In this document: piece by piece, positions 1-8,376 of the stretch
Position numbering within the stretch: position 1 is the stretch's first letter
How the letters are laid out: each line of letters starts with the position of its first letter
Assembly: GCA_029379225.1 (NCBI GenBank)
Contig: JAQYWR010000014.1
Span: 62,001-126,000, forward strand
DNA: 64,000 nucleotides
Direction of reading: 5' to 3'
DNA from: Nostoc sp. S4
GTDB lineage: Bacteria; Cyanobacteriota; Cyanobacteriia; Cyanobacteriales; Nostocaceae
The notes under the pieces: model-generated
What the model was told of the DNA's origin: nothing
What the model saw: the letters and a program-made list of their open reading frames with translations, nothing else
The model's database searches: none
Program-made: the position numbers and the translations under genes

Positions 1-345
1 ATATTTTTTCTGATAATCTTCATCTTGAAACAAAGGCTGAAAGTCAAGGACAATCAAGTTTTTAATTTTACCAAAGGATAAAAAATCAATCCCTAATAGC
101 GGTAAATCATAGTGATGGCTAGGATAAATCACACTGTTAAAAATTTGGGCGCTTTCTCCAGCATCAATATATGTATAGCGAATTTTCCGCAGCTCTTGAG
201 ATTGGTGACACCAGCTACGAATGGTTGCTGGGTTTCTGCCGCGATCGCTAACTTTGAATTCTAAACCAGGTGGAATAGCCCTACTTTCTAAATCAAAGCG
301 TTCAAATAGCTCTTTTTCTAAAAATTCCAGGAAAGGCTTATACAT
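1..345 (-). CDS. pebA: 15,16-dihydrobiliverdin:ferredoxin oxidoreductase PebA, N-terminal part
   Basis: PebA uses reduced ferredoxin to convert biliverdin IX-alpha to 15,16-dihydrobiliverdin, the first step towards phycoerythrobilin. Only the first 115 residues are in the window; the gene runs off the left edge. The stretches DAGESAQIFNSVIYP and VLDFQPLFQDEDY match the ferredoxin-dependent bilin reductase family, and the PebA branch fits best from my memory of Synechococcus PebA. The ATG at 343-345 begins MYKPFLEFLEKELF, a natural start for this family. An S-type bilin lyase gene lies upstream on the same strand, 239 bases away, so bilin synthesis and attachment may be co-expressed. PebB and PcyA are the alternatives. 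Confidence 0.88.
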   Translation of the reverse strand, partial: MYKPFLEFLEKELFERFDLESRAIPPGLEFKVSDRGRNPATIRSWCHQSQELRKIRYTYIDAGESAQIFNSVIYPSHHYDLPLLGIDFLSFGKIKNLIVLDFQPLFQDEDYQKKY

Positions 346-584
346 AGAGCATGACTCATTAACCCTTGCATGAAAATAAAGGATGTGAATCATACACGTC
401 TCATTTCTTAGAAACAAAGCAACATTCCTTAATAGGGATTAAGGATTGGGCAAACAGCGAGTGTGGGAGGCTTGGTTACAGGATGAGAAGCTTTTCTATA
501 ATCTCCCCACACTTCCTCATCTCGTGGTTGGTGAGTTTCGACTACGCTCAACTACCGCCAAGTCGAACCACATCTCCCTACTCC

Positions 585-1142
585 CTATTCCCGAGCATGG
601 TTTTGACTAATCATTTGCTCCAACACTTGTTGGGAAACACAACGACGCTCAGAACAATAAGTCATCAAGTTGACTCCGCTCATCATTCGCACGGTACTAA
701 CCCTGACACGAAAATCATCAGTCACAAACCAACAACGTTCTTGACCTTGGTTGTTGTCATAATCAGTGTCAATCGTCAACACTCCATCATCAGCAAATCG
801 ATACCGACTGACAACCGGAATGCTCTCTACATAGCCTTGATTGCGGATTAATTTTCCAGAAAGCCTTGTTTCATCATCGGGAATATCAACTAAAATGGCA
901 GCATTGTCAGTGTTCGGTGGCCTAGTGTCTAGGTTAGCCTGCCATGCAAAGCTAGCACCCCCAGTTGCTTTATCTGGCTCTATTCCTTGTACTTTGCAGA
1001 CTTCTTGGACTTTAGGATCGTCTTTTTGTATGACTGTAACAATTAAATTCGATTCACCCGATTCATCTGCGGCTGAGTCAAAGTGATGAACCGAACGTTC
1101 CGTAAACCATGTCCCCTCACTTTTACGGAAAAAGTCAATCAT
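585..1142 (-). CDS. CpcS/CpeS-family phycobiliprotein lyase
   Basis: S-type lyases are lipocalin-like beta barrels that attach bilins to cysteines of phycobiliprotein subunits. The family is recognised by the N-terminal FFRKSEGTWFTERSVHHFDS and by the pair RCWFVTDDFRVRVST and MTYCSERRC near the C-terminus. The reading frame is open upstream to 1259 (224 residues), but the family starts just before the FF..SEG motif and is about 170-190 residues long, so the ATG at 1140-1142 (185 residues) is preferred. No strong ribosome binding site decides the start. The protein resembles the type III CpcS group (CpcS/CpcV-like) more than the second S-type lyase at 12249. Which subunit it serves cannot be read from the sequence; its position upstream of pebA suggests phycoerythrin assembly. 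Confidence 0.88.
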   Translation of the reverse strand: MIDFFRKSEGTWFTERSVHHFDSAADESGESNLIVTVIQKDDPKVQEVCKVQGIEPDKATGGASFAWQANLDTRPPNTDNAAILVDIPDDETRLSGKLIRNQGYVESIPVVSRYRFADDGVLTIDTDYDNNQGQERCWFVTDDFRVRVSTVRMMSGVNLMTYCSERRCVSQQVLEQMISQNHARE

Positions 1143-1675
1143 TGACAAGGGTGGTATTATGTGCATATAGTTTGAAACCTCGTTTTTTAAAACAATATCT
1201 TTGGTAAAATCTTCATTTGTAGTCCTATGCATTAATATCTGCATTCTTGCACTATGCACAAATAGTAACTAAGTCGGCGTAAATAATTTTTGTTGGCATA
1301 AAATAATAAGCGATAACCATCAGGATTTTAGCTTAGTTCATTTTTCTTCACATAATTTAATTTTATTCTGCCTATTTACTACATTGTCTTATTTGTATTA
1401 ATTATTTTTACTGATGTAAAATTTCTAGATGATAATTTGCATTGTATCCTTTTTGGTTCCTATAGTTAAAGAATTATTCCAATTGCTGTTGTTAGTTTTA
1501 TCTACTTTTTCAATAAGTAAATTAACGAAGCAAAAGCAGTTTTATCTCAACCTCTGATAATTTGGTTCAGATGTTCATTGCTGTAATTGGCTTTTGCTTG
1601 CTTCTAAGCAATAAGATGAATCTTGAATCTAGCTAAAGTGTAAAATAACTCCAAAAGTTCTACTTTAATTACCTA
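1143..1675. other. intergenic region between divergent lyase and pentapeptide genes
   Basis: This 533-base AT-rich stretch lies between two divergently transcribed genes and should carry both promoters. At 1247-1261 it has TTGCACTATGCACAA, which resembles a compressed version of the L box (two TTGCACA units) known upstream of light-regulated cpeC and pebAB operons in Fremyella; the spacing differs, so this is only suggestive. Positions 1341-1380 hold a degenerate copy of a repeat also seen at 24948 and 35456. I see no coding signal. Confidence 0.4.
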
Positions 1676-2500
1676 ATGACAAATAGTGAAATTCACCTAA
1701 TTACCAACGAACGTCCCAGTCCAACTCCAGAAATATTAACAGCCTTGAAAGCAGGACTTCCTTTAGAAAAAGTAGATTTGAACGAATTCAATCTGCGGGG
1801 AGTTGATTTAAGACAAGCTAATTTGAGTCAAGCCAAGCTACTAAGAGCCGACCTCAGTCAGATGGTTTTGAGTAATGCAAATCTCAGTGGAGCCGATTTA
1901 CGAGGTGCTAACCTGCATGGAGCCGATTTGAGTGGAGCGAATTTGCAGGGAGCTTATTTAAACCGTGCTGACCTTCAACAAGCGAATCTCAGTGGCGCGA
2001 ATTTGCAGGGAGCTAAACTCCAAGTAGCGCGTTATGATACACAAACAAAATGGCCTCAAGAATATAACTACAAAGCTTCAGGAGCAGTGGGGCCGGGTGC
2101 TAATCTCAACGGTGCTTATCTCAATACAGCTTTTTTACGCGATGCAGATTTGCAAGGGGCTAATCTGCGGGGAGCATACCTCAGCGGTGCTGACTTGACC
2201 GGAGCCAATTTACAAGGTGCAGCTTTGAGTGGTGCTGACTTGAGTAAAGCTTATTTGACAGGGGCTTGTTTGCGAAATGCTCGATTAACTGGAGCCGATT
2301 TGCGGGGTACAGATTTGCGAGCAACGGATCTGAGTCACGCAGAGATGGAGTATCTTCATAGTATCGCTGGGGCAGATTTTACTCTTGCCCAAGGACTGAC
2401 ACAAGCTACCATAGTCATGCTTCAAAGTCGTCCAGCGTCAGAACTCGATGTTTGGAACGCCTATACCCGCAAAACAACTCGTGAAAGTTTGAGTGGGTGA
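1676..2500 (+). CDS. pentapeptide-repeat protein
   Basis: The protein (274 residues) has two blocks of A(D/N)LXX pentapeptide repeats, roughly residues 45-120 and 140-225, such as ANLSGADLRGANLHGADLSG. They are separated by a linker of about 20 residues containing RYDTQTKWPQEYNYK, which is often seen in cyanobacterial members. Such repeats fold into a right-handed quadrilateral beta helix. There is no signal peptide or membrane segment, so it is probably cytoplasmic. The N-terminal 40 residues and the C-terminal 40 residues are not repetitive. The family has no single biochemical role, and nothing nearby fixes its function. The start is the ATG at 1676. Confidence 0.9.
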   Translation: MTNSEIHLITNERPSPTPEILTALKAGLPLEKVDLNEFNLRGVDLRQANLSQAKLLRADLSQMVLSNANLSGADLRGANLHGADLSGANLQGAYLNRADLQQANLSGANLQGAKLQVARYDTQTKWPQEYNYKASGAVGPGANLNGAYLNTAFLRDADLQGANLRGAYLSGADLTGANLQGAALSGADLSKAYLTGACLRNARLTGADLRGTDLRATDLSHAEMEYLHSIAGADFTLAQGLTQATIVMLQSRPASELDVWNAYTRKTTRESLSG

Positions 2501-2990
2501 GCAGGAGTAAGCAGAACTCTATCCATCAGGGAACTCCAAGAAATAAATTATCCCGTTTGAAGCTGATGACTGATGAGAGCCAGTTGCTTTAAGCCGGGGA
2601 ACCCGTCCAACACACTGGCTCCTGTTGAGTATCAACAGTGGATATTTTTTATTTGTCAGTCCCTAAATACAGCCCATCATCAAAAGGGTATGAAAATCTG
2701 GCGTTGCTGAATTGAAGTATGAAGTTTGAAAACTTAATGTCTCAAAATCTTGCTCTGTGCGCCTCTGCCTGAGGTAAATTCATACCTGAATTCAGCAACA
2801 CTTATTAGCTATTGTTGAGTTGAGTTTTATAGCCGTAGTCATGCCCTTTAGGACATAATGACAAGCGTGAAAGCTAGGAATAGTAATAGTTTTACCTTCT
2901 GCCTTCTGCCCTCTGCCTCCTGCCTCCTGCCTCCTGCTATATCATCTCATCAAAATTATTGACAATAATCCAAACAAGCTCACTTCGCTA
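2501..2990. other. intergenic region with heptameric repeats (2895-2937)
   Basis: This 490-base spacer lies between a plus-strand gene and a minus-strand gene, both ending here. At 2895-2937 it holds a run of the heptamers TGCCTTC/TGCCTCC, a short tandemly repeated repetitive sequence typical of Nostocales. Related runs occur at 18981-19007, 21258-21291, 24893-24924 and 25806-25843, the last two in the opposite orientation. I see no gene. Confidence 0.6.
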
Positions 2991-3650
2991 TTATGGTAAC
3001 AAGTCTTCTAAAGCAGCTCCGACAACTCGATGATCCCGATCCTGTCTGAGTTGGTTCAGGGCTACTTTTGCTTCGACTGCATTAAAGCGTTTGAGGGCAT
3101 AGGCAACTCGCACGCGCATCCGCCAAGATTCAGCATTCACTAAGCTAAGTAGTTGGGATAACGCCGCAGTATTTTGGCTAGAATCAGCTAATAACCCAAG
3201 TCCATCAACAGCTGATTCCTCAACTGTGAAATCTTCGTCTTTTAAACCGTGAATGCAGATATCAAATAATTCTTCGGGACAATCCATTTCAGCAAGCGCT
3301 GCGAGAATACTACGCCGTACTAACCAGTGGTCATCCTGATAAAATGCCAGAACTAAATGAGAAACTGCTACTCTACCAAATAACGATAACGAATTTGCTG
3401 CTTCAGCTCGCACGTTGGGGGTATCGTCGAATTTCATAATTTGCATCAAGGCTGCAAAAGATTCCGCTGATTGCTGGTTACCCAAACCCCTGGCGACAAA
3501 AGAACGCACCAAAAATTCTGAGTCATGCAGTAGACTCGTTAGCAGAGGAACTGCAACTTCTGATTCATAATCCTTGAGGGCAGCGATCGCTTTCAACCGA
3601 TACTGAAAATCTGGATTCTCCAGTTGAGTTTTAATTTTATCGATTTCCAT
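2991..3650 (-). CDS. nblB: HEAT-repeat protein of the NblB/CpcE type
   Basis: The 219-residue protein is built of HEAT-like (PBS lyase) repeats throughout, with units such as VRSFVARGLGN, VRAEAANSLSLFG, VRRSILAALAEM and MRVRVAYALKRF. The size and all-repeat structure match NblB, the lyase-like protein needed for phycobilisome breakdown under nutrient stress, better than the longer CpcE/CpcF lyase subunits. It is divergent from a phycobilisome-domain gene 103 bases away, which supports a bilin or phycobilisome role. The family is seen directly; the NblB assignment is inference, since HEAT-repeat proteins of other functions have similar lengths. Confidence 0.72.
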   Translation of the reverse strand: MEIDKIKTQLENPDFQYRLKAIAALKDYESEVAVPLLTSLLHDSEFLVRSFVARGLGNQQSAESFAALMQIMKFDDTPNVRAEAANSLSLFGRVAVSHLVLAFYQDDHWLVRRSILAALAEMDCPEELFDICIHGLKDEDFTVEESAVDGLGLLADSSQNTAALSQLLSLVNAESWRMRVRVAYALKRFNAVEAKVALNQLRQDRDHRVVGAALEDLLP

Positions 3651-3753
3651 AGGTGCATTTAATAGTGGTTATTCTTTACTTTATTTTACAAATGTCAAAA
3701 AATAGCGATCGCCTTCTAGGAAGATTATAGAGAATACTCCCCACTTCCTATGT

Positions 3754-4335
3754 ATGACTCAATTAAGCGAAACCGTTAAGCAATTAATAGCCAAAGCTAG
3801 AATTGTCAGCTTTGCTGAGTGGAAACAGTCCCATCCTCAAGCTGCAATCGCCATATTCCAGGCTGCGGATGATAGTCTTCGCTATTTGAGTGACGAAGAT
3901 TTACTCCAGATCGAAACTTTAGCACCCAATAATTCTGCCTTGATTCCTGTTGCTCAGTTGTTACGCGATCGTGCAGCCGAAATCGTTGATGAAGCAAGAG
4001 TTCAGGTTTTGCTGACTTATCCGGAAATTACTGAGCCTGGAGGAGGTCTTTATCCACCTGAACGCGCCCAAGCTTGCTGGCGAGACTTTTGGCATTTTCT
4101 TCGCTGCATTACCTATGGAATCGCAGGTTGCCACACTGAATATACCAGCCCCACAGGATTGCATTATCTGAATTTGCTTTATCAGGAATTAAAAGTTCCT
4201 TTGGATGCGATGGTTTTGGGCTTAAAAAGTATCAAAGCTGCTAGTTTAAAACGCTGCCAAGCCACTGAGCAAGAAACTCTTGCTCCCTATTTTGACCATT
4301 TGATCGCTCAACTAGCTACTTTTCAAACTCGCTAG
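3754..4335 (+). CDS. divergent phycobilisome-domain (phycobiliprotein-like) protein
   Basis: The 193-residue protein is a distant member of the globin-like phycobilisome family. The stretch RAQACWRDFWHFLRCITYG aligns with the phycobiliprotein segment that holds the bilin-binding Cys84 and its partner Asp, and both are present here (AC-W-RD). The N-terminal part also fits the family helices, but overall similarity to allophycocyanin, phycocyanin or phycoerythrin subunits looks low, and there is no partner subunit next to it. It may bind a bilin, or it may be an adaptor in phycobilisome turnover, given the divergent NblB-like gene. The start is the ATG at 3754. Function is not established. Confidence 0.78.
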   Translation: MTQLSETVKQLIAKARIVSFAEWKQSHPQAAIAIFQAADDSLRYLSDEDLLQIETLAPNNSALIPVAQLLRDRAAEIVDEARVQVLLTYPEITEPGGGLYPPERAQACWRDFWHFLRCITYGIAGCHTEYTSPTGLHYLNLLYQELKVPLDAMVLGLKSIKAASLKRCQATEQETLAPYFDHLIAQLATFQTR

Positions 4336-4420
4336 TATTAAAAACTTATACTATTTCGGATATCAAAAAATTAGTGAATCTAACTATTTGATGAATGTAT
4401 CGTCAAAGTGAAACCAACAA

Positions 4421-4464
4421 TTTACCCACAAAACTGTACTTTAAAATACAGTTTTGTGGGTAAA
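4421..4464. terminator. perfect 18-bp inverted repeat, possible bidirectional terminator
   Basis: The arms 4421-4438 and 4447-4464 are perfect reverse complements (TTTACCCACAAAACTGTA and its complement) around an 8-base loop. The arms start and end in A/T runs, so the RNA hairpin would look like a weak terminator on either strand. It lies 85 bases after the phycobilisome-domain gene. A protein-binding palindrome for the kinase gene downstream is the alternative. Confidence 0.55.
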
Positions 4465-4650
4465 AATATGCTGTGAAAAATCCTACTTCAGTGTATTGGT
4501 TTGGCGATAGCAAAAGTGCTGAATTTACTGAATTTTACCTACAGCCTTAGCATTCAGTAATAATTCTAGATTGAATAAGTGTAATCTTTTGACAAGTCAT
4601 GATTGTTGAGTTATTCTATAAATTGTATAAGTGTCTTCGCGGCGGTAAAA

Positions 4651-5835
4651 ATGACTAGAACGAAGCAAACTATCGGCGGACACTACCAATTTTTACGTAG
4701 CTTAGGTAAAGGAAATTTTGGACAAACTTACCTAGCAGAAGATTTACACGCGAAAAAACGCAAAGTTGTAGTTAAACAATTTTGCTTTGTTTGTAATAGT
4801 CAATCTACGCTGAATAAGGCTAAGGAATTATTTGAAAGAGAAGCGGAAGTCTTATATGAATTGAGTAATGATTTGCAAAACAATCAAGTACCGCACTTTA
4901 TAGGATTTTTTGAAGAAAACCAAGAGTTTTATTTAGTCGAAGAATTTATTGAGGGACGGACTCTCAAAGAAGAGTTAGCTGAAAAAATCAGACTACCAGA
5001 AGATGAAGTAGTAGATTTGCTCAAAGATATTTTGGCTATTCTCAAAGAAATAAATGAAAAACGAATTATTCACCGAGACATCAAGCCTGATAACATTATT
5101 ATACGTGCTAATAATGGTAAACCGACATTGATTGATTTCGGCGCGGTAAAAGAAATAGCAAGAGTAGTGAATACTCAATTTCAGGCAAAACAAACAATAA
5201 TTTATACGCCAGGATACAGTCCCTTAGAACAACTCCAAGGCTCGGCAAAATTTAATAGCGATATATATGCTCTAGGAATCACAGCTTTAGAAGCGCTAAC
5301 AGGATTAGAACCAGAAAAATTAAAAGATGACACAGGTAAGGTAATTTGGTCTAATCAAATTAAAGTGAGCGATCGCTTAGTGGAAATACTGCAAAAAATG
5401 GTTGATGAAGACTATCGTAGTCGATATCAATCAGCAGAAGATGTATTAGCCGATTTAGGGGAACTAAAAAAGCTACAAAACACTTTGATGCTTGCACCAA
5501 AAAACTATTTACTAGTTCAAATTATACACAAAACTGTTTTACAGCCAACAAGCATTATTCCTCAATGGTTAAAGTTTCCAATCTTACTACTCATAGTCAT
5601 TGGAATATTTGGTTCAACATCATTTTTTGGTATGAGACAATTGCTCATGCCTCTAGAAAATAATTCTAGTATTCCTCAACCAAAGCAACAAAAAATAATC
5701 CCAAAAGAAACTAGTCCTAAAGCTTCCAACCTACCCAATAAAAATAATCAAAATCAAGAAAATATCAATCCTTGCCCTCCGATTTTGGCACCAGGCGAAA
5801 GTTGTCAAACAACGATAAAATACAAACAACATTAA
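4651..5835 (+). CDS. membrane-anchored Ser/Thr protein kinase with CPPILAPG tail
   Basis: A Hanks-type kinase domain fills about residues 8-280: glycine loop GKGNFGQTYLAED, the lysine of VVVKQF, catalytic loop HRDIKPDN, DFG in IDFGAVK, and the cyanobacterial activation segment TPGYSPLEQLQG. All catalytic residues are present. One membrane segment follows (FPILLLIVIGIFG, about residue 310), then a proline- and asparagine-rich tail ending in NPCPPILAPGESC. The kinase would face the cytoplasm and the tail the periplasm. The frame is open upstream to a TTG at 4603, but the ATG at 4651 gives a normal kinase N-terminus. Four plus-strand genes for exported or membrane proteins follow, the first after one base. 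Substrates are unknown. Confidence 0.9.
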   Translation: MTRTKQTIGGHYQFLRSLGKGNFGQTYLAEDLHAKKRKVVVKQFCFVCNSQSTLNKAKELFEREAEVLYELSNDLQNNQVPHFIGFFEENQEFYLVEEFIEGRTLKEELAEKIRLPEDEVVDLLKDILAILKEINEKRIIHRDIKPDNIIIRANNGKPTLIDFGAVKEIARVVNTQFQAKQTIIYTPGYSPLEQLQGSAKFNSDIYALGITALEALTGLEPEKLKDDTGKVIWSNQIKVSDRLVEILQKMVDEDYRSRYQSAEDVLADLGELKKLQNTLMLAPKNYLLVQIIHKTVLQPTSIIPQWLKFPILLLIVIGIFGSTSFFGMRQLLMPLENNSSIPQPKQQKIIPKETSPKASNLPNKNNQNQENINPCPPILAPGESCQTTIKYKQH

Positions 5836-5836
5836 T

Positions 5837-6052
5837 ATGATAATTCATAATCCAAGACTACAAATAACATTATTTATTCTTAGTGTCTTTGGTAGCCTGG
5901 CAACGCTAGTAAACTTCGGTTATGCCACTTGCGATCGTATCGAATGTTGGAAGTATCTGAAACTACCTCAAGAGAGACTAAACCCATGTCCTCCCATCTT
6001 GCCTCCTGGTAAAGTTTGCAATTATTCATATTCTCAAAAAACCTTTGAATAA
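5837..6052 (+). CDS. small exported cysteine-containing protein with CPPILPPG motif
   Basis: The gene starts one base after the kinase stop codon, so the two are almost certainly co-transcribed and probably translationally coupled. The 71-residue product has an N-terminal hydrophobic segment (ITLFILSVFGSLATLVNFGYA) ending in a plausible signal-peptidase site, then about 40 mature residues with four cysteines: TCDRIEC and CPPILPPGKVC. The last block matches the kinase tail and the end of the protease at 8377. I do not recognise a family. It could be a ligand or a sensor partner for the kinase tail, but that is inference. Confidence 0.68.
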   Translation: MIIHNPRLQITLFILSVFGSLATLVNFGYATCDRIECWKYLKLPQERLNPCPPILPPGKVCNYSYSQKTFE

Positions 6053-6252
6053 AAACATGAAAACTTAAAATGGATACTATCTTCATTTAGATAAAATATC
6101 GAAATATAGGACTCATATTTGATTGCGTGAAAAAACTCATTACACTTTAACTAGTTTCTTCCTGTTCGCTGTCTCTACAAGTTGTTAATAAATCAAATTG
6201 GATTCCTATATACAAACAATATTCTTTCTACCATTCTTTAAGAGGTACAACA

Positions 6253-6801
6253 ATGAACCCCAAAAAAAGTTTATCTTTAATAGCAGCATTGATGTTGACA
6301 TTAGCATCTGCCATTGCACCCGCTACAAATGCTCAAGCCGATACCACTGAAGGTTTTGTTTGCAAAAAGTCTAATGGTACATTGACAACTATTTACCAAG
6401 ACTCACGCAGAGAAAAACCGTTTATTCGTTGGACTTCTGACTTTGGTGGTTTAGTTAAGTATACGCGCGAAAAACGCTGTCAGGAAGTGACTAACAGATT
6501 AAATTACTACATAATGAATCAACGTCCATTTTACATGACTCACGGTAGAAGTGAAGACGGCAAGTATCCTATCATTTGCCGCACTGACGAAAACGGTGGT
6601 GGGTGCAAGGGACTGATTTACACTTTAGATCCCAACGGGCGTATACCTGCTAACGATATTGTCAAAGAATTACTAGAAATTGTTAACCCTGAAGTAGGGC
6701 CTTCAATAGGCGTACCAGCAACAAGTTGCCCCTTGTATGTTAATGTTCGTTTATATTTGCAAGGTAAACCTAGTGCTAAATATGTTTGTAGAGCTAGATA
6801 A
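6253..6801 (+). CDS. COP23-domain exported protein
   Basis: The 182-residue protein begins with a clear signal peptide (MNPKKSLSLIAALMLTLASA, cleavage likely after NAQA). The mature part fits the COP23 family, first described as a circadian-oscillating membrane protein of Cyanothece: FVCKKSNG near the start, IRWTSDFGG, the RCQEVTNRLNYY helix, and paired cysteines in ICRTDENGGGCKGLIYTL. Members are cyanobacterial and their biochemical role is unknown. An AAGAGGT ribosome binding site lies about 8 bases before the ATG. Two other genes in this group encode trypsin-like proteases, an association I have seen in cyanobacteria but cannot quantify here. Confidence 0.82.
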   Translation: MNPKKSLSLIAALMLTLASAIAPATNAQADTTEGFVCKKSNGTLTTIYQDSRREKPFIRWTSDFGGLVKYTREKRCQEVTNRLNYYIMNQRPFYMTHGRSEDGKYPIICRTDENGGGCKGLIYTLDPNGRIPANDIVKELLEIVNPEVGPSIGVPATSCPLYVNVRLYLQGKPSAKYVCRAR

Positions 6802-6837
6802 TTTTAGACTTCAGCAGTTTGAAAAAGCACTTCGCTA

Positions 6838-8031
6838 ATGAAACGAACTTTGGTACTAATCTGGACTTTAGCCTGCGTTTGTGTCCCATTGTTGGAACCA
6901 TCAACGCAGGCTATTAATTTTTTGGTTATTGCTCAAACAACTTCTAGCAAGAACAAGTCCGATACTGAAATCACAAGTATTGCTAAAAAAATTACAGTTC
7001 AGATATTTCAAGCAAATTCTCAACAACAAGAAAATTTAATTGGAACTGGATTTATAGTTAAAAAACAAACTCAACAAGATAAAAATTATATTTATCAAGT
7101 ATTAACTAACGACCATGTAGTCAAAAAACTGCAAAGTGGATATCAGTATCAAATTAAAACTGATGGCGATCGCATTTACAAAGCTTCTTTGTCTCAACAA
7201 ACAAATAAATTTAATAACTATGACTTAGCCATCCTCACTTTTACTAGTTCTGTGGGATATCAAACAGCAAAATTAGGTCACTCTGATAGATTGCAACCAG
7301 AACAAAAAGTTTTTGTCGCTGGTTTTCCATGTGAATCTACTCCATGCAAACCTAAACTTACAGTTAAATCAGGTATCATTGCTCCTCAAGAATTTCTCTT
7401 ACAGGGAAAAACTTTAGTTGCAGGCTATAAAATAGCATATGATATTGATGTTCAACCAGGGACAAGTGGCGGGCCAATTATAGACACTGTAGGTGAAGTA
7501 GTAGGGGTTAATGGAAGGAGTAAATCTGTAGAATCACCTTTTGCTAATGCTCCAGATCCATACACATTTACCGATAATACTCAACCAGATAAAAATATTA
7601 AATTATTGATGAGATACTTTGCTTGGGGGATTCCGATTGAAACATATACAAACTTAGATAATATAAATTTATCAATAAAAAGTACTCCTCAATCTTCTTT
7701 GTCTGAGAATCCACAACGCCATTATTCCACAAATTCAAAAAATCAAAGCATTGGAGTTAACAATCGCTTAATTAACATTATCATTATAATTACTATTTTT
7801 GTTTTAGTAATAGCTATTGTTTGGTATTGCTTAAATATGTGGAATAAATACAAATCAGAAAATCAGCCAAAAATTCAAGCTAAAGAAGAACAGCAAAAAG
7901 AACAAGAATCTCATGTTTCTTCACAAATACAACAGCCAAAAATTACAGAACAAGAGCAAAAAGCATCAAGCTGGAAAGTAAAATTTCAACAATGGGTAAA
8001 AGCATTAGATAAAAAAAAACATTATGAATAA
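6838..8031 (+). CDS. trypsin-like serine protease with C-terminal membrane segment
   Basis: An N-terminal signal sequence (LVLIWTLACVCVPLLEPSTQA) is followed by an S1-type protease domain at about residues 45-270. The triad is visible as His in LTNDHVVK, Asp in NNYDLAILTF and Ser in PGTSGGPIID. After it come a low-complexity linker, one strongly hydrophobic helix (IIIIITIFVLVIAIVWYCL, about residues 315-335) and a charged Gln/Glu/Lys-rich tail likely to form a coiled coil. The protease would be periplasmic, with the tail in the cytoplasm. It starts 36 bases after the COP23 gene. It lacks the PDZ domain of HtrA/DegP proteases. Substrate unknown. Confidence 0.85.
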   Translation: MKRTLVLIWTLACVCVPLLEPSTQAINFLVIAQTTSSKNKSDTEITSIAKKITVQIFQANSQQQENLIGTGFIVKKQTQQDKNYIYQVLTNDHVVKKLQSGYQYQIKTDGDRIYKASLSQQTNKFNNYDLAILTFTSSVGYQTAKLGHSDRLQPEQKVFVAGFPCESTPCKPKLTVKSGIIAPQEFLLQGKTLVAGYKIAYDIDVQPGTSGGPIIDTVGEVVGVNGRSKSVESPFANAPDPYTFTDNTQPDKNIKLLMRYFAWGIPIETYTNLDNINLSIKSTPQSSLSENPQRHYSTNSKNQSIGVNNRLINIIIIITIFVLVIAIVWYCLNMWNKYKSENQPKIQAKEEQQKEQESHVSSQIQQPKITEQEQKASSWKVKFQQWVKALDKKKHYE

Positions 8032-8376
8032 AAACTAAAAACTACATTTTAAATAAAAGATTAATATTATTAAAAGGAAACAGGAATGGGAAACAGGCAA
8101 CAGTTCAATCCCCATAGTTAAAAGTAGAGGATTTGTATAAGTTAAGAATATTTATAGATTTGGTTGAACGTAGTGAAACCCAACAAACTCCACAAAATGT
8201 TGGGTTGAGGAACGAAACCCAACCTACAAATTTTTATTCTTTGGGCTTATCCTCTGCTCCCCGCTCCCTCCTCAAGAGCCTCTTGCGATCCAAAAGGTGA
8301 TGAACGATTTGACAATATTAAGATTAAAATTATTAAGTAAAAATATCTTACATTTTGTAATTTAATTTCCCTTGCT
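8032..8376. repeat. intergenic region with dispersed hairpin repeat (8177-8206)
   Basis: This 345-base spacer carries AACCCAACA at 8177-8185 and its reverse complement at 8198-8206, flanked by GAACGTAGTGAAACCC and GAACGAAACCC. The same element occurs at 17122-17146. It is a dispersed REP-like hairpin common in Nostocales. I see no gene; a minus-strand open frame over 8247-8612 is a shadow of the protease gene. Confidence 0.6.

Noticed and set aside
366-1086. Plus-strand frames opposite the lyase gene (161 and 81 residues)
   Set aside because: They are antisense shadows of the well-supported CpcS/CpeS-family gene.
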